DNA from: Candidatus Cloacimonadota bacterium
GTDB taxonomy: Bacteria; Cloacimonadota; Cloacimonadia; Cloacimonadales; WRIO01
Direction: 5' to 3'
Length of the DNA: 8,654 nucleotides
NCBI GenBank assembly: GCA_009782695.1
Contig: WRIO01000029.1
Coordinates: 1-8,654 of the forward strand
A model generated the notes under the pieces. The model had not been told where the DNA came from, did no database searches, and saw only the letters and a list, made by a program, of their open reading frames with translations. The position numbers and the translations under genes are program-made. Below are positions 1 through 6,175 of this stretch, one piece after another (the stretch's first letter is position 1; the number at the start of each line of letters is the position of its first letter).

Positions 1-26
1 AAAAGATTAAAGAGCATGACTGTAAT

Positions 27-89
27 ATGCGTGTGTATCTGAAGCTCCTTTTCTGGTTGCTTTTCTCCTGCTTTTGGGTATTATTTGCT
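27..89 (+). other. Signal peptide of the TamA-like protein
   Basis: Residues 1-21: a short basic n-region (MRVYLK), a hydrophobic core rich in Leu, Phe and Trp, and a small-residue end at LFA before Asp22. This fits Sec export of an outer-membrane protein. Cys15 is preceded by LFS, a poor lipobox, so signal peptidase I cleavage is the default call. Confidence 0.75.
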
Positions 90-1829
90 GATGAGATGAC
101 TATCAACAAACTATCTATGAAAGGTAATAAGAAAATAAAAAGCTCAGAGATTATGAAGCAGCTGAATCTAAAGCCAAACCCAGCTTATAAAAAAATGCTT
201 TTTTGGACCAAGAAACCTGACTTTGACTCTGCTCTGCTCCGACAAGACGAAGAGAATATCATACGCTATCTGCAATCAAATGGCTATCTCTATGCAGAGC
301 TGGAAACTGTGCTAAAGCAAAAACGAAACCAAAGCGTAAATATCCTGTATAAAATAAAAGAGAACAGACCTGTCAGGATAAACTCTGTTAACTTCACTGT
401 AAATGATACTATCAGTATAGCGAACCCTGTGGAAAGAAGAAGGAGAGTGCTCCTTTTTCAACAACCTAGCTTTTTTTCCCGTAAGGGAACTATCTTTACA
501 GATAGTGCGATAAATATGGATAAAGATCTGGTAAACAATTCTATGATCAGGCGAGGTTATCTAAAATCTGAAACAGATTTTACTCTCACGCTTACAGAAG
601 ACCCAGAGAAAAGAAATTCAAAGGCAGATATCGATTTTAATATACAGCAAGGAAACCTTTATTATGTCAACTCTATCATCTCTCAAGGCAGCAGAAACAC
701 AGACCGCGCAACGATTCGTAACCAAATCACTCTAAAAGATTCTATGGTCTACCGCGCCAGAACTATCAGTGAATCTCGCGATAATCTCATGTGGCTTGGC
801 GTGTTTCGTTCAGTGCAGATTTACCCCTCGTTTATAGACGATACACGGTATGTAAATGCTATATTTAACTTTACAGAACAGCCAAAATGGACAGCTACTA
901 CCGGTTTTGGGTTTGGCACTGAAGATAGATTTAGAGCAAAAGCAGACCTCACACACCATAATATTTTCAAAAAAGCCGACCAACAAGAGCTTTCTATACG
1001 CACTTCTTATATAGAACCTTGGAACTTGCAGTTTCGTTGGATACAACCAGCTTTCCTTTATAAAAAGGTAAATCTGACCTTGAACCCTTTTTACAAAAGA
1101 AAAGTGGAAGATTATTATTCACAAGACTCTTATGGTAACAACACAACTTTTTCCTATCCATTTATCCCAAACTGGACATTGTATATGACCCACCAGTATG
1201 AGCTAAACAAAGACTTTAATATCAGTAAGGAAATAGATGAAGACAAAAAAAGATACAATTTATCGACTGTCTCCAGCAAACTAGATCTAAACTATTCTAT
1301 GCCGAAATTTAACCCTGTGGAGGGATTTCATGTCATCACTGGCGCTGGTGTGGCAGGAGTAGGGACAAATAATAACTACAATTACTATTTTTTAGGGCAA
1401 GAATTTAGGTATTATCAGCCCTTATACAATGCCTTTTTGCTGGCTTATCGCGGGGCGTATCACACACAGGAAGAGCTAAATTCGCGCTCTGAGATACCTT
1501 TACCAAATCGATACAAGTTAGGCGGTATGCAGACAGTAAGAGGTTGGAACAGAAACAAGATAGGTCCCGAAGACGGAGGTCGCTCCTCTCTGCTGATCAA
1601 TGTGGAAGCCCGTATACCTCTTTTTACGAATTTTAATATGGCTTTGCTATATGATGCAGGGCATGTGCTAGAAAAAGCTTATGCTTATGACTTTGAAAAA
1701 CTGGAACAGTCAGTGGGTATCGGGTTTCGCTATGTCCCCAAAATAGGTGTGATCAGAACTGATTTTGCTAGTCCTCTCCACGATCTAAAAGACCTAAAAT
1801 GGTATCTAACCATAGGAGAGTCCTTCTAA
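27..1829 (+). CDS. tamA: TamA-like Omp85-family outer-membrane assembly protein
   Basis: Outer-membrane barrel protein expected to pair with the TamB encoded next to it in assembling outer-membrane proteins or moving lipid. Seen: a signal peptide (residues 1-21, h-region LLFWLLFS, likely cleavage after LFA). Three POTRA-like domains follow at about 24-113, 116-208 and 211-285; the third has the typical pattern TIRNQITLKD then NLMWLGVFRSVQI. A barrel fills about 288-600. The barrel carries the Omp85 loop-6 motif VRGW (504-507), the motif GVIRTDFASPL (574-584) and a C-terminal beta-signal ending in Phe600. Length and POTRA number match TamA (E. coli about 577 residues, three POTRAs) rather than BamA (about 800, five). 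The ATG at 27 is chosen because it begins the signal peptide, although the frame is open to the left edge. The ribosome site is weak (AAAGAG at 9-14). It could be annotated as BamA in a lineage with short BamA proteins. Confidence 0.9.
   Translation: MRVYLKLLFWLLFSCFWVLFADEMTINKLSMKGNKKIKSSEIMKQLNLKPNPAYKKMLFWTKKPDFDSALLRQDEENIIRYLQSNGYLYAELETVLKQKRNQSVNILYKIKENRPVRINSVNFTVNDTISIANPVERRRRVLLFQQPSFFSRKGTIFTDSAINMDKDLVNNSMIRRGYLKSETDFTLTLTEDPEKRNSKADIDFNIQQGNLYYVNSIISQGSRNTDRATIRNQITLKDSMVYRARTISESRDNLMWLGVFRSVQIYPSFIDDTRYVNAIFNFTEQPKWTATTGFGFGTEDRFRAKADLTHHNIFKKADQQELSIRTSYIEPWNLQFRWIQPAFLYKKVNLTLNPFYKRKVEDYYSQDSYGNNTTFSYPFIPNWTLYMTHQYELNKDFNISKEIDEDKKRYNLSTVSSKLDLNYSMPKFNPVEGFHVITGAGVAGVGTNNNYNYYFLGQEFRYYQPLYNAFLLAYRGAYHTQEELNSRSEIPLPNRYKLGGMQTVRGWNRNKIGPEDGGRSSLLINVEARIPLFTNFNMALLYDAGHVLEKAYAYDFEKLEQSVGIGFRYVPKIGVIRTDFASPLHDLKDLKWYLTIGESF
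1814..1818 (+). promoter_or_regulatory. Ribosome binding site for tamB
   Basis: AGGAG lies inside the last codons of the tamA-like gene, 10 bases before the ATG at 1829. It selects this ATG over the in-frame ATG at 1799, which would add ten residues, lacks a comparable site and sits deeper in the upstream gene. Confidence 0.75.
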
Positions 1830-4800
1830 TGAGTGTAGAGAAAAAAGACGCAACGCCCAATCCCTCTACTCCACCTACAAAAAGGAAGGTCAGCAGGTTT
1901 CCGAGAACTCGCAAGGTGATAAAGATAGGTATCATTTCTTTAGTAAGTGTATTATTACTGATAAATATCTTTGTGATAACCTTTTTCTACTCAGGCAGAC
2001 TGCAGAATTTTATGATAAAAAAGGCTCTGCCAATAGTGAACAGCGCTCTAGACGTCGAAATAAGAGTAGGAAGTCTTACAGGGAATTTGTTTCGAGAATT
2101 TACTTTTCATGATTTAGAGCTCTATGAGGTCATACCAAATGAACCAAATCACTTAGTCGGAAGCATAGAAAGCCTCTCTGTAAAATGGAATGTAAAAGAG
2201 TTTTGGAAGTTCAAAATCAGCGTCCAATCAGTTGAATTAAACAATATCTATGGTCATGTGGTATTGGACGAAACAGGAGTGAACTTTGACAGAATGTTCT
2301 CTTCCAAAACAGAATACACTGCCGAAGAGCTGCTCAAAAAAGCTGAAAAAAAGCAAAAAAAAGAGCATAAAAAGCGCAATAGAAAAAGGGAAAGCAGGTT
2401 CAAGTTCCGCTATATAGTAGCAGATAAAGTATCCTTAAATGGGCTACGAGCTGATTTTGATACTGTCCCAAAGAATCAATATATCAGCCAAAAAATAGAA
2501 ATCGATACTATCATTGCCTCGTTCTCTATGATCCATAAAGCTATCTCGGCAGGGGTTAGCCTCGAAAATATTCGTGCATTAGACCCCAATATCCGGCTGG
2601 AACATTTAGAGGTAAACGCAGATATACATAGAAAAAACATAGTGCTGAATAATCTGCAACTTTTTACAGAAAACTCTATCCTGTCAGCTGAAGGGGCTAT
2701 AAATTTAAGGGATTTTTCATCTGGGATAGTCGATTTAAAGTTCAATCCCCTACATTTGCAAGATTTTGATTTTCTTTTAGATAGCATAAATTATCAGCCT
2801 GATATGAGCATAGAATTTGAGCTAAAAGCACAGCTTGCCGAAAATATAGCCACTGTCGATTTTAAGCTAAAAGAGAAAGAGATGGAGATATCCACCACAG
2901 CCACACTTTATGACTATCTAGATGTGTTTCAAGGCGAGATTTTGACTATGGATAATAACTTTACTGGTAGCATAGAAATACATAATTTAGAGGTTTTTAA
3001 ATATCTAAATATGTTTACTGATAGTGATCTGACAGGTAACAAATTGAGCTTCCACTCGCATCTAGATATCAATGCTCAAAGCTTTGATATCCATAGAATG
3101 AATGCACTGATAGACATAGATTTCCAGGATATAGATTACAACGACACCCTACTAGACGAGGTAAAGATCTCTGCTGTATTAGATAAAAAAGATGTCGATT
3201 TAGCTCTAAAGATCAGTGCTATCGCCGGAGAAATAGAAGCAGGAATACAGCTGAGAGATTTTATAGATCAGCAGCTATACCAGCTCTCGATAGATATGAA
3301 TTCCTTCGAGGTTTTTAGCATGCTCCCAGAGGTGAATAGAGCCGATATTTTATCAAAAATATCCCTCGAAGAGGAGGCACTGCAATCTTCAGAACTGGGG
3401 AGGTTGCAAGGAAAAGTGATAGTTTCGGGACAATACTTCCACCCTGACAGCATGATAGTTAGCTCGACGCTTGACCTCAGTGGTAGCTCTATACTTACAA
3501 ATAGCCTAGATTCGTTATTTGTAAGCCTAGAAGTAAAAGACAAAGAATACAATCTTTCTGATTTTGTGATACAAACCTCTGCTGTAAACCTTTCAGGATA
3601 TGCGAAAGCCACTCAGCAAGAGCTGATAGAGGCAAATATCTCGCTTTTTGTAGCTAACCCAGAGGAGCTTATCAAGCTCTTTGTAGATGAAGCTATCACC
3701 TTTGAAACTTTTCTTTACTTAAACGCAGAAGGGAAATGGAGTGAGCTGAGGGGTAATGTGTTTACCCAGATAAATGATATTTGCATGAGAGATATGAGTA
3801 TCGAGCGTGTCATAGTGGATCACCAGTTGTTTGATCTCGGCAAGTTGCATACAGAAACTAGGATTTCTATGCAAAATGCAAGGCTCGCAGGTTTTTTGCT
3901 CCAAAACGCAGATCTTTCCGCACCTACTATGTCAAAAGATATGTATCTAAACTTTGATTTAGTTAGCCATGATTTAGCTGATGTAAGTCTAAATAGCCAC
4001 ATAAACTGGGAAAATGGTTTTCATGTTTTATTTAATCATCTGCGTTTGCGTAATGGTTTCGTAGATTGGCAAAATTTAGAAAACTTTTCATTGATAGTAG
4101 ATGATGATATAGTTTTGCTGAAAAACTTCAACCTATTCTCGAAAAAACAATCTATCATATCTGATACCATCGAGAAAAAAGGTGACGATATCCAGATGAA
4201 CATAGCTATAAAAAACTTGCAGATAAAGGAAGCTTTAAACAATTTCGCTCCAGAGATAAACATAGATGGCAAGCTGGATCTGGCTATCGATTTAGCAGTG
4301 AAAGACAACCAAATATTTACAGATATAGAGGGATATGTCTCAGATATCAGCTTGTTCTTTGAGGATAATGATTTGCCACTGTTGGTAGATTATTTGACAT
4401 TCCAGGGAACTTATGACAATCAGACCCTCCGACTGTCGAATCAGGCAAAGTATAAAGACAGTCAGATAAACACCACTGCTTCCTTACCTCTGGTCGCAGA
4501 CCTAAAAAATAACACTTTTGACTTTTCAAGGAATGATTCTATCGATGTTATGATAGATACCAAAGACCTTAATCTCGACTTCGTAAACTTTTTTTTACCG
4601 CCCAAAAATACACTGACAGCAGCCATAGACGTAGATTTAGAAGTGAAAGGAACTGCTTTTAAGCCTCTTTTCAAGGGTCATGTAAAGGTAGACAAAGGAA
4701 ATTTTCGCAACAGTATGTTCGGAATGAACTATAATAACATCGCTACTGATATAGAGTTTTTTACTGACCATGGTATAAATGCCATATTTATTCACGGCTT

Positions 4801-5986
4801 TAAATTTGACACAGGGAAAGGCAGGAACAGAGGGACTTTCGATCTCTCAGGGTATTCCAATGTCACTCTAAATGATCTAAACAGCACAGACGAAAGCTTG
4901 ATAAAAATAGGAGATACCAGACTAAACCTCCTCATGGAAAATCTGCAGCTGACAAACCACAAGGCTATCAGAACTAACGCCTCAGGTAGACTGGCGTTAA
5001 ATGATATAAAAACAATGTATCAAAACAATAAAGATAAGTTTTTATTTCTACCAAAATTTGCTTTGCAAGGCAGTGTCACTACAAATGAAGTGAAGATAAA
5101 TTTGGATGAGATGGCGAAAATTACTACTATCGAAGTGGTGCCAGAGCCTTTGCTGGTGGTAGCCCAAAACAGAATGGCTACACCCGATATAATATACGAA
5201 AAGCCACTGTCCTTTAAAGTTCCCGAATTTGAAGTCAATTTCAGGGTAGAGCTGCCCCGCAATGTCTGGCTGCAAAGCAAGGAAATGAGCTTAGAGCTGA
5301 GCGGTTCTGCAAACTATAGGATATTGCAAAACAACCAGTTTATCCTGGCAAATGTCGAAGTGGTGAGGGGTTATATCGAATACTTTTCCCGCCGTTTTAA
5401 TATAGAAGAAGGCATAGTATCTATCACCGGTGACGATTTGAGCGATATCCACTTAAATCTAAAAGCAAATTATATTTTTCGAAAGCCAGATAAAAATTCC
5501 TCTATTCTGACACTTGCTGTGGAAGGCACTATGCTCGCTCCAGCTATTACTTTTTATCAAGATGGTGAGCTGATAGAGGAGGAAGCAGACGCTATATCCT
5601 TGATACTTTTTGGCGTGCGGATGAATGACGACGAAAGCTCTGACAACTCAGCTTTGATGACCGAATTAGGCGCTGGAATCCTGAGTGCAGAGCTTGCAAA
5701 CTCGCTACAAAAACAGTTGGGGGTCGATGTGGTCTCTATACAAATGGATAGTGACTTTGCTGCCACTTTGACCATAGGTAATTATATCGGGAAAAGATTA
5801 TTTATCAGCTATGAGCGTAAAATAGACTACAATGAATTTAATGCTGTTTCTGCTGATAGAGTAAATCTAGAATATCAGCTGGCAAAAAACATTTTCCTTA
5901 TTACTTCACAAGGGGTCGAAAATGAAAATGGTATAGATCTGATATTTAGGTGGTCGAAAAACGAAAATTCCTCTCGGAGATACTGA
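1829..5986 (+). CDS. tamB: TamB (DUF490) translocation and assembly module protein
   Basis: Giant periplasm-spanning partner of the Omp85 protein encoded just upstream; 1385 residues (E. coli TamB about 1259). Seen: a proline- and basic-rich cytoplasmic tail (1-30), one membrane anchor (about 31-53, rich in Ile, Leu and Val), then the family N-terminal pattern RVGSLTGNLF...DLELYE (79-100). A very basic stretch occupies 170-194. A long middle of amphipathic beta strands follows, as expected for the lipid-holding beta-taco groove. The C-terminal TamB domain covers about 1178-1385 and shows VVRGYIEYFSRRFNI, LTLAVEGTMLAPAITF (1227-1242), EEADAISLILFG (1251-1262), LGVDVVSIQMD (1297-1307), TIGNYIGKRLFISY (1315-1328) and NLEYQLAKNIFL. 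Its ATG overlaps the upstream TAA by one base (TAATG), implying translational coupling. The family's C-terminal end contacts the POTRA domains of its Omp85 partner (known for E. coli, inferred here). The frame is intact throughout and stops at TGA. Confidence 0.94.
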   Translation: MSVEKKDATPNPSTPPTKRKVSRFPRTRKVIKIGIISLVSVLLLINIFVITFFYSGRLQNFMIKKALPIVNSALDVEIRVGSLTGNLFREFTFHDLELYEVIPNEPNHLVGSIESLSVKWNVKEFWKFKISVQSVELNNIYGHVVLDETGVNFDRMFSSKTEYTAEELLKKAEKKQKKEHKKRNRKRESRFKFRYIVADKVSLNGLRADFDTVPKNQYISQKIEIDTIIASFSMIHKAISAGVSLENIRALDPNIRLEHLEVNADIHRKNIVLNNLQLFTENSILSAEGAINLRDFSSGIVDLKFNPLHLQDFDFLLDSINYQPDMSIEFELKAQLAENIATVDFKLKEKEMEISTTATLYDYLDVFQGEILTMDNNFTGSIEIHNLEVFKYLNMFTDSDLTGNKLSFHSHLDINAQSFDIHRMNALIDIDFQDIDYNDTLLDEVKISAVLDKKDVDLALKISAIAGEIEAGIQLRDFIDQQLYQLSIDMNSFEVFSMLPEVNRADILSKISLEEEALQSSELGRLQGKVIVSGQYFHPDSMIVSSTLDLSGSSILTNSLDSLFVSLEVKDKEYNLSDFVIQTSAVNLSGYAKATQQELIEANISLFVANPEELIKLFVDEAITFETFLYLNAEGKWSELRGNVFTQINDICMRDMSIERVIVDHQLFDLGKLHTETRISMQNARLAGFLLQNADLSAPTMSKDMYLNFDLVSHDLADVSLNSHINWENGFHVLFNHLRLRNGFVDWQNLENFSLIVDDDIVLLKNFNLFSKKQSIISDTIEKKGDDIQMNIAIKNLQIKEALNNFAPEINIDGKLDLAIDLAVKDNQIFTDIEGYVSDISLFFEDNDLPLLVDYLTFQGTYDNQTLRLSNQAKYKDSQINTTASLPLVADLKNNTFDFSRNDSIDVMIDTKDLNLDFVNFFLPPKNTLTAAIDVDLEVKGTAFKPLFKGHVKVDKGNFRNSMFGMNYNNIATDIEFFTDHGINAIFIHGFKFDTGKGRNRGTFDLSGYSNVTLNDLNSTDESLIKIGDTRLNLLMENLQLTNHKAIRTNASGRLALNDIKTMYQNNKDKFLFLPKFALQGSVTTNEVKINLDEMAKITTIEVVPEPLLVVAQNRMATPDIIYEKPLSFKVPEFEVNFRVELPRNVWLQSKEMSLELSGSANYRILQNNQFILANVEVVRGYIEYFSRRFNIEEGIVSITGDDLSDIHLNLKANYIFRKPDKNSSILTLAVEGTMLAPAITFYQDGELIEEEADAISLILFGVRMNDDESSDNSALMTELGAGILSAELANSLQKQLGVDVVSIQMDSDFAATLTIGNYIGKRLFISYERKIDYNEFNAVSADRVNLEYQLAKNIFLITSQGVENENGIDLIFRWSKNENSSRRY
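1919..1987 (+). other. tamB: N-terminal membrane anchor of TamB
   Basis: Residues about 31-53 form an uninterrupted hydrophobic helix preceded by a strongly basic stretch (KRK at 18-20, RTRK at 26-29). Positive-inside topology then puts the short N-terminal tail in the cytoplasm and everything after residue 54 in the periplasm. There is no cleavage motif, so this is a signal anchor. Confidence 0.85.
2336..2410 (+). other. tamB: Lysine/arginine-rich segment of TamB with A-tracts
   Basis: Residues 170-194 contain 15 Lys or Arg in 25 positions, in a pattern that looks helical or coiled-coil and is flanked by Glu. In DNA it gives runs of six, seven and eight A (2336-2341, 2346-2352, 2355-2362). 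It interrupts the otherwise beta-rich periplasmic region soon after the anchor. I know of no named domain matching it; it may be a lineage-specific loop touching acidic lipid headgroups or the cell wall. Confidence 0.6.
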
Positions 5987-6043
5987 TCAAATACTAAAGC
6001 ATACCCCATTCCTACTTTCTGATTTCTAAATTCTATTTTCCTT

Positions 6044-6060
6044 TGGCACACACGTTGCAT
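6044..6060 (+). promoter_or_regulatory. Sigma-54 (RpoN) -24/-12 promoter
   Basis: TGGCAC (6044-6049), five bases, then TTGCAT (6055-6060). The invariant GG (6045-6046) and GC (6057-6058) are exactly 10 bases apart, the spacing sigma-54 demands. It matches the consensus TGGCAC-N5-TTGCW at every key base. Transcription should begin near 6070, giving a leader of about 43 bases before the TTG start at 6113. It lies in the only intergenic gap and points at the propeller gene. Sigma-54 promoters need an ATP-driven enhancer-binding activator, which is not encoded here. Confidence 0.8.
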
Positions 6061-6101
6061 ATAAACCTGTCATAATTTTAAGCATAGAAAATATTTCCAT
6101 G

Positions 6102-6108
6102 AAGGAGG
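6102..6108 (+). promoter_or_regulatory. Strong ribosome binding site selecting a TTG start
   Basis: AAGGAGG, close to the full anti-16S complement, ends four bases before the TTG at 6113. The spacing is slightly short but workable. No ATG or GTG lies in the same frame between the upstream in-frame TAA (6062-6064) and the TTG. The next in-frame ATG (6143) would remove the basic start of the signal peptide, so TTG is the best start. Confidence 0.8.
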
Positions 6109-6112
6109 AAAA

Positions 6113-6175
6113 TTGAGAAGGTTTATTTTATTATTTATATGTATGATTTTTAGTGGGCTATTACTTGCTCAAGCA
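6113..6175 (+). other. Signal peptide of the propeller protein
   Basis: Residues 1-21: MRR, a hydrophobic core from Phe4 to Leu18, and the classical small-x-small end AQA before Glu22. Cys10 sits in mid-core and is not followed by a plausible mature end, so a lipoprotein is unlikely. The protein is therefore exported as a soluble or outer-surface protein, or has its propellers in the periplasm if a membrane helix follows beyond the window. Confidence 0.8.

Larger units (their letters stand above)
5987..6112 (+). other. Intergenic region between tamB and the propeller gene
   Basis: This 126-base gap holds the sigma-54 promoter, a C/T-rich stretch just upstream of it (about 6010-6043) and the ribosome binding site. 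I see no stem-loop followed by a T-run, so no intrinsic terminator for tamB is evident; some read-through into the next gene is possible. Confidence 0.6.

Noticed and set aside
2..42. Possible ends of an upstream gene: TAA at 8-10 in one frame, TGA at 40-42 in another
   Set aside because: Only three to fourteen codons are visible, so there is nothing to show which frame, if either, is coding. TAA at 8-10 would leave a natural 16-base gap before the TamA-like gene.
810..1046. Open frames on the reverse strand within the TamA-like gene
   Set aside because: They lie opposite a gene with clear family motifs along its length and show no recognisable domain or ribosome site.
1799..1828. Earlier ATG in frame with tamB, adding ten residues
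   Set aside because: The AGGAG at 1814-1818 is correctly spaced for the ATG at 1829, and the TAATG overlap is typical of coupled genes.
2476..5775. Many short reverse-strand open frames across tamB
   Set aside because: All are shadows of the continuous TamB reading frame; none has a recognisable product.
5968..5982. Small dyad TCTC-G-GAGA as a terminator for tamB
   Set aside because: The stem is four bases with almost no loop, it precedes the stop codon, and no T-run follows.
6143..6145. ATG as the start of the propeller protein
   Set aside because: It would remove the basic n-region and half of the signal peptide, and it has no ribosome site, whereas AAGGAGG serves the TTG at 6113.
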